From assembly GCA_003427395.1 (NCBI GenBank), contig BFEA01000214.1, positions 2,357,659 through 2,384,504 of the forward strand: a stretch of 26,846 bases of DNA. The letters run 5' to 3'. The translations under genes and the position numbers were made by a program. Every line of letters starts with the position of its first letter. The stretch's first letter is position 1. Positions 8,333 to 18,330 of the stretch are shown here, piece after piece. This DNA is from Chara braunii. Taxonomy: Eukaryota > Streptophyta > Charophyceae > Charales > Characeae. The notes below the pieces were generated by a model. It was not told where the DNA came from and searched no databases. It saw only the letters and a list, made by a program, of their open reading frames with translations.

Positions 8333-8339
8333 AATTAGG

Positions 8340-8800
8340 GGAATAGGATCAAATGAGTATCTTACGTGCTCGATGAAGGCAAGGGGTACACCATGGAAGA
8401 GTTTGCCTCCCCTCCACATTTTTGCTTGGGTAACTGAATATAGGGCTAGAAAAGGAACCTGACACCCGTAGTTGGGCAGACTCATATCATCCTCGTAGCA
8501 GACTACAACTTGTTTCCCGTGCTTGAGGAAATATAAGAAAGGAGACCCCGTTCGTTTGAGGATATTTTTCTCCTGCCAAATCAATTAGGGAGTGGAAAGG
8601 CGATTAGACGATTGAAGGCGCTTACTTTCGGACGAAGAAAACACTAACTAGAAGGAAGGAGGGAAAAAAGGGTGACGTTAGTAAGGAAGTCGAGGTTTAA
8701 AAAAAAACTGAGGACATAGGATGAGTAGTGCGGGAGCCGAGGGAGTACAATTCGATGGGGGAAGAGGTGTGAAAGAGGATACTGCGGAAGCAAACTTGGA
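8340..8800. other. No gene recognised
   Basis: A 105-codon minus-strand frame (8267-8584) runs through the tRNA-like relic and has no known domain. A purine-rich stretch with short A-runs lies at 8640-8710. Confidence 0.35.
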
Positions 8801-9020
8801 ATTTTTTGTGAGACTTATTTTGGTTGTGTGTGCTTGCTTTGGTTATGAGTCTAGTCTGAGTTGTTCTTTGATAGGTAGTAACTTTATATGCTCGCCATGC
8901 GTTGGAGCTACAAGAGTTTGTTCAATTTTCGTCTTTGCTTGCCACGCGTTGGAGCCACAAGAGTTAGATCAATTTTTATTTTTTTTAACTTAAGTTGTTA
9001 TGACTTTATACCTGGCTTTG

Positions 9021-9587
9021 TATAAATTTTGGAAAGGCATTTTCGCCAGATGAAGTGTTACCGAAATTTTCACAAATCAAAAGAGTTAGTTAAATTTTGT
9101 CTTTGCAAAATTAAACTTTTGTCTTAATCTTATCTTTGGCTTAGTGTAAATCTTGAAAGTTTGTCCTCTTTAGAAGAAGTGTTGCCGAAAATTTTATTAA
9201 TTTAGAGAGTTCAACAAAATTTGACTTTGTCAAGTCAAAAATATTTTTAGGATTCATATTTAGGTTTGTATAAATTTAAAAAATCACTTTCGCTAAGGGA
9301 AACGTTGCCGGAAGTTCTGAAAAGTCTAAAAAGTTAGTTTAGTTTTGTCTTTATAGAATTCAAATTTCGTCTTTAAGTTATATATGACTTAATATAAATC
9401 TTAGAAGTCTACTTGTCTAGGGGAAGTGTTGCCAAACTTTTTACTAATTCGAAAAGTTGGATAAATTTTGACTTTACAAAGTCAAAGTCTTATTTCAAAT
9501 TTCATTTTTAAGCCAATATAAATAACGGATAGACACTTTCTCTAAAGGAAGTGTTGCTGAGAATTTTGTAATTTCAAGAAGTTAGAT
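9021..9587 (+). repeat. Delta array 2: five diverged ~120-bp units
   Basis: Units start near 9021, 9146, 9269, 9393 and 9517, in the same alternating order as array 1. The core has moved to GTGTTGCCGAAATTT. Unit 1 outer arms TTTTGG/TCAAAA still pair where array 1 has CTTGG/CCAAG, so a C-G pair became T-A. Units 2 to 4 keep partial pairing; unit 5 arms do not pair convincingly. Confidence 0.6.
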
Positions 9588-9788
9588 TATTTCAGAGTCA
9601 GGAAAAACTTTGTCAATCCACCCTGCATAGGGAAGTTGTTGTCTAAATTTTCCTTAATTTCTGATATCAATTAGAGATAGGTTTAAACTTAGCATTGTAA
9701 GAAGTTAGACTAAGATGTGAATATTAGTCTATGTTGTGCTACAAATCCTCTTCCTTCACTGTGATTTAAGGTTGACTAGTTCCAGCTT

Positions 9789-9827
9789 GATCCTACGAGG
9801 ATCATCTTCTGTTATCTTTTGATAACA
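9789..9827. repeat. Twin hairpins of large repeat, copy 2
   Basis: GATCCT/AGGATC with loop ACG, then TGTTATC/GATAACA with loop TTTT. The stems are identical to copy 1 in otherwise diverged surroundings. Confidence 0.7.
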
Positions 9828-10686
9828 TGTCGGTTTCATAATCAATTCTAACTCATTCTCGCAATTTAACCTAAGGTCTTAGACCCTTCGAGTTGAATTG
9901 TTTCTAAGGGTTTTTACCTAGACTTTTATTAAATGACCATTTAAAAAAGATTTAGTATTTTCTTTGAAAGGTTGGACAAAGACGGAGGCTTGTGTGAATA
10001 AGGCAAGCAGTGTGAGCTTTGAGAGTGGTTGAGGTTGACCTTGCGTAGTGTGTGGTCCGTCGATGTTGAATCTTTGTGTGATTGCGGATACATTTATGAT
10101 TCGAATTTTGGATTTGATTCTACTTGCGACTATTTCTACATTTGAAAGGAAGTCACACTGTGATTGTGAGCATTATACCTCATGTTTGATAATCCCACTA
10201 ATATGTTTTTATTCTATGTGCCCGGTCGGCTTGAATGACCATGCGCGAGTATTGTTTAAATTGGATTGAGAGAAAAAAGTGACTCTTTGATTTTTGCTTG
10301 TTAAGTTTATAGTTAAACATTGAGGTCTATGGTGGTTGTCAAAGTCAAACCCCTTGATATGTTCCAAGGCCTCTAAAGATGGGACCTTTTCCCAAAAGTA
10401 AGGGGCGTTTCGTTGCCACAAAGGGTCGAAGCTCGCCAATTGCTCCTGTCCGCAGTGTGTAGGGGAGGGTAGGACACAAAATCGCTTTCCCGATTGTCTA
10501 GAGTCATGAGGACAATCCCTCAAGACACGTGTCAGCCAACACTTGAGTGTCGAAAGTGACCCTTCAAATCATTGAGGACTTCATGGTTATGGGTACCACA
10601 TAATACGTCATCATTGCGACTGGTTGCGCATTTATGCATGACTAATCGATATGATAAAGCCTGCGTTATCGCACTAGTTATTTAGA

Positions 10687-10716
10687 GTTTTGCGACACTT
10701 ATTCAGTTGTCGAAAC
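10687..10716. repeat. Hairpin before GTTATGGG, copy 2
   Basis: GTTT and CGACA (2-nt bulge between) pair with TGTCG and AAAC, giving 9 bp in total. The hairpin sits directly against GTTATGGG, like the 7248-7265 hairpin of copy 1 but with a different stem sequence. Confidence 0.55.
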
Positions 10717-11440
10717 GTTATGGGTTGAAAGTGGAAAAAGAGACTAGACGATTTGTACGTGTGAAATTGGTTTACTATTTTTGAAAGTGTATCACGTGAG
10801 GTTTTGCATAGGAGAAAACGTACAGACTGTCAGTAAGCAGGAAAATCCAAGATGTGGGGTCACCTAAGGATCCCAAATTCGCAATTGGTTGGAATTCGGG
10901 ATCGCCCGAAAGTGCAAACATTGGGGTGACGGAGGTATCATAGTAGTGACTGATGCCATACATCACAAAGGGTCCTATGAAGAACACCAATTTGATTGAT
11001 TATTCAGACGCCGTTCATTCAGGTCGTAGTTGCTAAACCTCTGTTTGACCGTCCTAGTCGACCTAGCGTAGAACCGCACTTGGAAGATCAGCCCCTAGAG
11101 CGTCGGTTCGTGCGCGGGTCCCATTAACGTGTTCGATCGCGCATACCCGCACAGCGAATGAGAAACGCCCTCGGTTGGGTCACCTCTTCGATTACACTCG
11201 AAAAAATTTCACACGTGGTTCGGTAGCTCAATGGGGATACGCCTACCCAGGGAGGTGACAACTCTCATAGGTAGAGGTCAGTTGTGCCTCGCGTGACCTC
11301 TATCCTGTCGTTGGGGTTCGCGAGAGGTACGGCCGGTGCACTCAGGCGGAGCGGCAACGCTCTGTGAAAGAAGTCCAACAAAAATCATGTTTGACGGGGT
11401 CAGGAGGGTCCCCCCCGAGGGACTGATGCGCTCGACAACA

Positions 11441-11970
11441 TGCAAGTCATTGTTGGGATTTTGGAATTGCTCGTCATCTCGTTGGTCGGGATCCAGGTGT
11501 CGGTCGTTGGAAGCAAGGTGTTGAGCATCGTTGTGGGGATTGTGAGCTTGATTAGCGTCATCGTACTGTTCATTGGGCGAGTTCGTCCTCGAGGCCCTTG
11601 TGATGTTCATCATCTTGGTCCCGATCTCGACCATGTCCCTCACCGAGATGGTCGTCATTGTGTTACTGGTCAAAGTGTTAGTCATAGCGCTTATTGTGAC
11701 GACCATCTTTCGGGATGTTTATGCGCTTTTGATGATCGTTTTCCCCGCCCACATAGCCACCATCGCCATTCTTAGTGGTCAACGATGTCGCGTTCGCGTT
11801 ATGGTGGTTGGGGCCACGATTGCCACCTCGGAGGTACCCTTCGTAGTTGCGATATGCGAAGCCTGTTGCAGTTTGCGGTGTTCGTCATCTTTATCGTGGT
11901 CATGTTCAGGGTTCGTCACCGACCCAACCTTGCCGCAACGTATCATTCCATGTTCTAGCGGATGATACAA
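11441..11970. other. Compositionally biased tract, no gene called
   Basis: Short motifs of the GTCAT, TTGGT and TCATCG type recur throughout. One strand translates as hydrophobic (Val/Ile-rich) and the other as Asn/Asp/His-rich. Neither reading has a known domain or is shared with copy 1 of the large repeat. The hydrophilic minus-strand reading could be a remnant of a gag-like protein, but I cannot support that. Confidence 0.35.
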
Positions 11971-12480
11971 TCTTATTTTAGAACAGGCGGTGAGTAGAGG
12001 AGTGAGTTCATACGACCGTGGTCTTACCCATGCTCGTCTGAGTTATTGTTGCAACCATCATAACCTTTGAGGTGTAATGTTGTTCAAGGGGAAGAATTCA
12101 AAGATTACCTTATGTTGCATTGGTTCGAAGGATCGTAGTGTCGAAGTAGTAGTGTGCTACGTATTACGACTTTAGCAGTCTGTTGGCGTTAGTCGTTGAT
12201 TCGTGAGCGTTTATTGCGTTCATCCCTCTCATTATGACCAACTAAGCTACGTAATGTTACGAGTGCTACATTGAGATTGGTCGATGTTGTGTCAGCGGTT
12301 GGGCCAACACTTGCTGGGATTGGAAGAAAGCTTGTATTACGGGAACTGAGCGAGGGAGAGATATGAAGGTTGGAAATTAGAGGGGTTAAGGTTGACCTGG
12401 TGTGAATGTATCAAATGACCAGTTAAGTTGACTTGAGAGGGAGCAAACGATATATAACAATAAGGGTTATTGGATGGAGA
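11971..12480. other. No gene recognised
   Basis: No coding or RNA signature is seen before the small hairpin at 12486-12507. Confidence 0.35.
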
Positions 12481-12485
12481 CTATA

Positions 12486-12507
12486 GTGCCTCTTGCAGCA
12501 AGAGCAC
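12486..12507. repeat. Hairpin GTG-CTCTTG/CAAGAG-CAC
   Basis: A 6-bp stem CTCTTG/CAAGAG with loop CAG is extended by GTG/CAC past one bulged C. It stands just before the decayed plus-strand gene. Confidence 0.5.
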
Positions 12508-12636
12508 CTACACCATCCCCCTTACCCACCCCAAATGGGACCATATCTAGCTAATAATGGGATATATCAACCATTCCCAACACCTGTGGACTCTTTTGTG
12601 ATTTCGTCAGTTCATCTAGGCTACATGGTTGTGCAA

Positions 12637-13800
12637 CAGTAAGCCCTTTGGGAAGGGCGTGGAGGGTAAACTGGAAAACATCTGCAAGAGGGGTGGTCAG
12701 TATAACTGACGTTCTGGCAAAAGGAATGAGGGTCACTATCAACAAAGAACGTTCTTTACTAGGGAACACTTGGATTTCCTGGAGAAATTGAAATTTATAG
12801 AAGTATTAGGTGAGGTGAGGAAGAAGGATCAGGAGGAGATAGCGAAGCTTAAGGCTGAGAGTGGAGGAAGGAGAAAAGAAAAATGAGAATAAGGGATATG
12901 AAGAAAGGTAGCAAGAAAAAAAACACGCGTGCGAAAATAAAATCGAACATGGTGGAGGAGGGAAAGGAGGACGCAATGAAGAAGTGGGTGGCTGATAACT
13001 TTGGAAACTCTTTGTGAATTTTGACTGAAAGTTGGAGGATGTTGAGGAAACATTCGTGGTAAAGAAAAGTGAGATAGAGGAGTTTAAAAGATTAAGGGTT
13101 GGAAAAGAATTGAGAGGAGAAAGAAAACATTTCAGCAACGAGAAGAGGAGAAGGGAGCCTACATCGCCTATAGGCTACGGATGAGTAAGTCTAGATCGAG
13201 ATATAGCCCATTGAAGAAAGGGAGCAAGGGTAAGAAGTCGGTTGTGGTTTCGTCCAACAACAGTGAAAAGAAGAAGGACGCGATCATGCAGAACTTAGTT
13301 AGGAAGATGGATGGTATGACTGAGAATGTTAAAGTGGTGGCACAATTGAGAACTTTATTACTGGAGATTTTGGCAGCAAGAGAAAAAGACGCGAGCATTG
13401 GGGAGGAGGGCATGTGTCAGATAGAGTGGTAAGTGATAAAACTTTAGAAGATTATAACAAGAGGAAGAAGGAATCAATAGAAGTGGAGGGAGCAAACACG
13501 AAGGGTAACATGGGTGCACTCATGAACTGTATATTAAGGACGGGGTGGTGTACTATGATGCTATGCATTACAAAAAAAATTAGGAGTTGTGAAAAGCGAG
13601 GAGTCTCGTATAGGAGGAAGGAGATGGGTATCGAGGAGCTTGCAAGACCAGATTTCGAAGTTTTGATGAAAATGAAACAAATAGAGATTAAAGAGACTAA
13701 GACTTCCTAAACAATTGACGAAGAAGCTGATACATCGGAGAGTAGTTCCAACTTCGGATCAGAGGGGAAGTCGGAGGAAGATGATGACATCAAGGGGCTG
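12637..13800 (+). pseudogene. Decayed charged coiled-coil protein, N-terminal part of RT gene
   Basis: Reading the plus strand across frame breaks gives a coherent protein-like order: a Gly/Lys segment with a lone Cys (KLENICKRGGQYN), then FFTREHLDFLEKL, then a long Lys/Glu helix-like part (KKDQEEIAKLKAE, MKKWVADNFGNSL, VKKSEIEEFKRLR), then a basic run (EKRRREPTSPIGYG, SKSRSRYSP), a second helical stretch (MQNLVRKMDGMTENVKVV) and an acidic Ser-rich tail (DEEADTSESSSNFG). Stops and shifts break it at least five times. Such layouts occur ahead of reverse transcriptase in retroelement polyproteins, and the RT remains follow in the same direction. I recognise the style but no named family. A diverged gag is the likeliest role. 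The start is not defined. Confidence 0.5.
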
Positions 13801-13805
13801 TCAGC

Positions 13806-16035
13806 AAGAAGTCCATCATGAGGGCGTACACAAAGCTGATTGGTCTCCACAACATATATGGTGCTCCAATTGGGCAGGAAGTGAGAAATTTGCAAAAGCT
13901 TATTGTTTTGATTGTGGGTCTGAGGGGTGATATTAAATCAGGTAGAACCTACATCAAATACTAGATTAACTTCAAACCGGAAGAAAGAAACTGGATTTTC
14001 CATGTAGATGCACATGTATACATATTGATTTTTTCGTATTTCAAATTAACGTATTTTGGCAAGGTTGCAAGACTTTGCAGCTCTGATGGAAAAAACATTT
14101 GTAAGGTGCTAAGTCCATGCCTAGACAAAAGCTACATAGGTGGCTTGAAAAGGTGGACCAACCAACTTTTAGTTGCTCCCATCTGGTTAGGGAGCAAAAA
14201 TGCTCTTACAAACAATAAATATTTTGTCATTGCAGCCAATAATCTTGGCGTGGAGGCTAAAAACGACAAAACAGTTATCCAAAAGAAGACCTAAACGACA
14301 TACAAAGCATAATAAGCTATGTGTGGAATGAAGAAAGTGATTTCGTTCGATTGTGAAAAACTTGGGATAAGCAAATAACCGAATTTGCTAAGGATATTAA
14401 AGAAACCCGGAAATCAGAAACAAATACAAATTGTAAATAGTAAAGGACAACGCAAGCTTAAGGCATGGGAATAGGTGAAGTTTTTGTATCATCCTCACGA
14501 CATTTTCACATAACACTCCGCACTCAACGAGAGTTGCCTCAATGGTTTTGTTCAGAGGTGAGAGCATCAAACCATCAAAAACTTTCTTCAACCTCAAGAC
14601 ATATGCATTGATACAACCATCCATTATTTGTGCATTGTTCTTCTCAAAACCTTTTCAATGTATCGGGAACTGTTCGTGTGTCTTCAAACAACCAATCCTC
14701 TTCAATGGTTCGATCACAACGTTGCAAGCAGAGTTCACTTCCCTTTTTGTGAGCAAATTTAAAGGAAAGGGAATGTTCTTAGCATTCGATACAAACTTTC
14801 AATACCCTCCGACTTCCTCAAGCCTAAATTGAACGTGCCCATTACAAGAGGGCATGTCCAAAGCTTTACAATCGCAGGGTCATCTGTGGTTATGCAGGAT
14901 ATCTTCGACAGATCTCCTTTTCTGCCAGACTATTTTCATCCTAGCAACCAACAAGTTAGACAAACATGTCGGCTCAATCTTCTATTCCAACCATCATTTT
15001 GAATTTGCATGCACCTTCCAAGGATACGAAAGAGGGAACGAGGAAGAGGAAGGAATTTTAAAAGAGGTTAAGAAAAATTGCAATGAGTTACCTTGCGCAA
15101 AGCTTGAATTTTCTTATCAAAAAATTGAAGGTGAGATATTTCAATCTTAACGGGGGTGAAAACTTAAAAAGGAAAATAGAAAAACATGAATATGAAAGCA
15201 AATGAGAACTTTGGATAAAAAGTCAAGATAATTGCAAGAAGTTATTATGTTAAAGAAATGTTTATGAAACTGCCATATAATGAGGTTGTCAAAGTTGTTG
15301 AATGGATTGTAAAGGTGTTAAGAGACTGAGAACACTATTGGATCAGATCGAAAACGAAAGGAAGAAAAACAACAATCGCATGGCGAGGCTGATTGAAAGT
15401 TTTTTCGGCTCTCATACTTGGTCACCCTAACTTTATTTCAATTGGACAATACCTACTTCTACTCAATGACACAGTTGATACAACAAAGCATTGAAATTCC
15501 AATGAGAGGAAGAGTAAGCCCCCCATTTGCTAATGGACTTTGGATTTTTGCAGAGCTGCAGCTCATCACCTCACTTGGGAGTGATGTTAAGTTCATTAAT
15601 GTAGCAGGTTTGCGGACGATCTATTGCTAATTGGCTGGTGTGATACTGAGCAGATTGAAGCGCAAACAAAATAAAAGGTTGTTGTCGCCCGGATCTGACT
15701 CTTGAAATAATTAATCGATGGAGCAAAGTTTTGAAATTCTTAAAAACAAGACTGATACTAACGAACAGACCAGCTTGGATTTACTGTTTTCATAAGTTCA
15801 AGAATCTTGAGACAATTTGCAAAGAAAAAGTGAGAAATTTCAAAATGTTCAGAGGTTTGTAGTGGTGTGTAACACCATCTGCCGAATAATTGACAACACG
15901 AATACCAAGTTTATAACCCGGTGGAGCTTAGTGACACCGATGAAGGAGCTGAGGGTAATTGGTTACCCCAAAAAGAATTTTGATTTAGGCATGAGGAAAG
16001 TAGCAAGGGAGGGAAGCTACACCTTTTTGGGATGA
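13806..16035 (+). pseudogene. Decayed reverse transcriptase gene
   Basis: A broken plus-strand reading continues from the coiled-coil part. Pieces in order: MRAYTKLIGLHNIYG (13818), WNEESDF (~14330), NPLQWFDHNV (~14693), VPITRGHVQSF with DIFDRSPFLPDYF (~14840-14945), motif A-like VKEMFMKLPYNEVVKVV (15249), motif B-like IPMRGRVSPPFA (15499), and the catalytic box SRFADDLLLIGWC (FADD at 15609-15620). A C-terminal piece ending ELRVIGYPKKNF follows. Reverse transcriptase copies element RNA into DNA. The motif A aspartate is replaced (YYVKEMF), and there are many stops and a frameshift before FADD, so it is inactive. The IPM-G-SPP-A and DV-MF patterns recall Penelope-like elements more than Ty3/gypsy. 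From memory, long Chara proteins read similarly. Subfamily is uncertain. Confidence 0.65.
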
Positions 16036-16059
16036 TATGGTGCTACACCTTTTGGGAAT

Positions 16060-16126
16060 TTTTCTCTGCAAATTGAGAACGTGAAATTGGAATCGCTAGT
16101 GATCGCGGACTACCATGTCGCGGTGA
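16060..16126 (+). pseudogene. Mitochondrial SSU rRNA fragment, left part (NUMT)
   Basis: TTTCTCTGCAAATTGAGAAC, then GAAATTGGAATCGCTAGT, then CATGTCGCGGTGA match the 3' end of small-subunit rRNA, just before the decoding region (E. coli helix 43/44 area). The wording fits plant mitochondrial rrn18 better than plastid or bacterial 16S. It is interrupted after the GGTGA by an inserted element and resumes at 18331. It is a nuclear mitochondrial insertion relic, not a functional rRNA. Confidence 0.85.
16114..16126. repeat. 13-bp target-site duplication, left
   Basis: CATGTCGCGGTGA is repeated exactly at 18331-18343. It is rRNA sequence, so the uninterrupted target can be inferred. Confidence 0.9.
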
Positions 16127-16899
16127 GGGGTTCACTCACGGGGCGCAGCGCGTCCGGGGGCGCTATGCCCCACCGTTACGACCTCACCGACGAGAGTTGG
16201 AGTAGCGGGCGGACGTGGCGCGCCTATGCCAGGTGTGGTTGAGCGGTAACGCGCGGCGATGTTGGGTGCCGCTAGGCATAGAGGGTGGCTATGATAGGTG
16301 CTCAATGATGCAGAGAGTCAACGCTGTTACTGCTGCTGTAGGACGTACTCTCTATCTCCTAACACTTGAAAGCACTTGTAGTGCCATCTCACTGTCTGGT
16401 GCCTCTCACGGGGATGCTGCGGGTTAGAATGTCGTGTGAGGCGGGGTAAGGCTCTCTGCTGGGTCTTGCATCAGGAGGTATCATTTGTGCTCTTCTTCTT
16501 GCACAATTTGGTGGAGGAGGTCGGCCAGGAGCAAGAGGGAGAGGAGTGTTGTGTGTCCCATGAGATGGGAGGAGGAGTGGAGGGGGATAAGGAGTGGAGT
16601 GTTTGAGACTGTCTTCGTCTTCGCGATATACAAGCAGCAATATCAAGCAACGGGGAGAGATCATTTATCTGCAGCAACGGGCTACAACGACAGGCATCAT
16701 CATCAGGGAGTTATTCACCATCTTCATCGTCTTTATCAGCATCAACAAGGTAGGTTTCAATTTTAACACCTTGTTTAGGGGGGCTGCGCGACACTCATTG
16801 TTAAATTTCATCATCGGCGCTGCTCGCCCCTTTTAGTATCATCCATCATCATCCGATCATCAGCACTAGCAGCATCTTGAGTTAGCGCAGGGCGATGGG

Positions 16900-17042
16900 C
16901 ACGATCATCATCATAGTCATTATCATCGTAATCATCACGACCATAATCATCATCATCATCTTATCAGCATCATCATCATTACCAGTATCATCATTATCAT
17001 CATCATCAACATCACTATCAGATTCATCATCATTGACATCAT
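16900..17042. repeat. Imperfect ATC/CAT trinucleotide repeat
   Basis: Runs of ATC, CAT and interrupted variants. Ile/Ser-rich translations of it are artefacts of the repeat. Confidence 0.85.
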
Positions 17043-17857
17043 TTAGTTTCGCTTTAACATCATCTGTTCTGAATCGTTAGCATATTTGCAGGTATCATCA
17101 CGATAATTATGTAATTTTGTTCCTTGACTATACTCTTTAATAAATCCCGAGTTTTTTTTTAAATTCACTATCATAGCTTAAATCCTGATAGTTTTTCTGA
17201 TAATTACTTTCTGCTATCTAAATTGGTGGGAGTAGTCATCTGCTCATTGGGCGCAAGGGGAAGGGGAATAATTGTAATAATCTTTACTGCTGCCCCGCGC
17301 CCTTTTCAATGGGTCCTTTTCAAAAAATTCCAACTTTATTCCTGGGCTGGATCGATTATTTTAGAAGGGAAGAATTGGAAGAGTGGGGTGGATAGGGAGC
17401 GCTATCCTGCAGGGGATTCACAAGGAGGGGGGTGAATGTCTCGAAGAGGGTAGAAGCGGAGTTGGGGGGGTTTCCTGTTTCTGGGGCTGGGGTGGTGGGA
17501 GGGGTCAACATCGTCCTCCGTGGAGGCAGAAACGGGCAAGGGGCGGCGAGGGCATGTTTTAGGAGGGAACTGCGTGTCCTCAGGGACAGGGGTGGAGGGG
17601 GTTGGTCCTATATTGGGGCCGAGGGAGAGCGGGACGCTCGCCTCGGCGGGCGCAGTGTAGGGCTGAGGGGGTAGGGGGAGGGAGGGGTGATGTTCTTTTG
17701 AAGATTTCTAATCTTCTAGTCCAGTGATTTCTTGTTCGCCTCTCGAGGAGTTTGTGGGAATAGGTGATATCTAGCATGTCATCTTCGATCCTGCGTAGCG
17801 TGGTCGAAAATTTGGTGGCCCTTGAAGACCGATGCTGGAGCAACGATGGCCAGAGCC

Positions 17858-18053
17858 GGAGCCAGGTGGCGCAACTCTGTGACCTAGCTTAGTGGGGGCG
17901 TGATGCCTGGTAGAGAGATCTGGGGGGCTGTTTGCGGGGGCAGTCTCAGTGGTCATCGGGGGTCGTAACTGAAGCACTGCTGGCCGGTGCTGGAGCAAGG
18001 TGGTGCAACTCTGTAACCCAGCCTGATGGGAGCATGAGGCCTGGAAGAGCTTC
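17858..18053. repeat. Tandem pair inside the retroposon
   Basis: GGAGCCAGGTGGCGCAACTC (17858-17920 unit) and GGAGCAAGGTGGTGCAACTC (17992-18053 unit) continue in parallel through CTGTRACC, GGGAGC or GGGGGC, and GCCTGG. Period 134 bp, diverged. Confidence 0.75.
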
Positions 18054-18205
18054 GGTTCGTGCTGAAAACGGCCATGCTGGCGGTGGTCGAAGGTGGATTG
18101 AATAGGTTTCACCTATCTGATTCGTGGTTGGGAGGCTTGTTGACACATAATTTCTGAATGTTTCTGAGTTTTCCTTTTCTTTAATTGTTTTAGCCAAAGC
18201 CAGGT

Positions 18206-18330
18206 AATGGCCCCGGTAGCTCATCCTTATATTCTGATAAGGGACGTTGGGCCCGGTTCCCAGCCGTGTTGCTCCCCACGAATAAATTGGAGCATCATCT
18301 CATTAAAAAAAAAAAAAAAAAAAAAAAAAA
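18206..18330 (+). repeat. tRNA-like module plus poly(A) tail
   Basis: CCCGGTAGCTCA resembles a tRNA 5' region and A box. CCTTAT/ATAAGG with a 6-nt loop sits where an anticodon arm would be, and GGGCCCGGTTCCCAGCC resembles a T arm and B box. A short AT-rich tail, then A26, follow. On its own this would look like a tRNA-derived SINE, but no second duplication flanks it, so it is either the 3' module of the whole element or an older nested SINE. Confidence 0.5.

Larger units (their letters stand above)
8800..11440. repeat. Large repeat, copy 2 (~2.6 kb)
   Basis: Collinear, diverged partner of 5230-7835 (landmarks listed there). The left edge is uncertain: similarity is clear from AGTCTGAG at about 8855 rightward. 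The right edge is the shared GGAGGGTCCC followed by GCTCGACA at about 11430. It is AT-richer than copy 1, with many CG-to-TG or CG-to-CA differences, so it looks the more decayed. Confidence 0.7.
16127..18330 (+). mobile_element. 2.2 kb poly(A)-tailed retroposon inserted in the rRNA relic
   Basis: The element is bounded by the exact 13-bp duplication and ends in 26 A residues (18305-18330), the hallmarks of target-primed reverse transcription used by LINEs and the SINEs they mobilise. The 5' end is GC-rich (GGGGC/GCCCC hairpin near 16155). Inside are an ATC-type microsatellite (about 16900-17042), a GC-rich tract (17400-17690), a 134-bp-period tandem pair (17858-18053) and a tRNA-like module before the tail. 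I find no endonuclease or reverse transcriptase motif in any frame, so it is a 5'-truncated LINE, a non-autonomous element or a retroposed transcript. Orientation is plus, set by the tail. It is younger than the rRNA relic. Confidence 0.85.

Noticed and set aside
5230-11440. The two 2.6 kb repeats as the two LTRs of one element
   Set aside because: Divergence is very high, no TG..CA ends, primer-binding site or target-site duplication was found, and the sequence between them is only about 1 kb without coding.
11278-11965. Opposing frames with hydrophobic plus-strand and Asn/Asp/His-rich minus-strand products
   Set aside because: Both follow from a biased short-motif tract, and neither is conserved with the first large repeat. 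A gag-like remnant could not be supported.
16895-17080. A 61-codon Ile/Ser-rich frame
   Set aside because: It is a translation of the ATC microsatellite.
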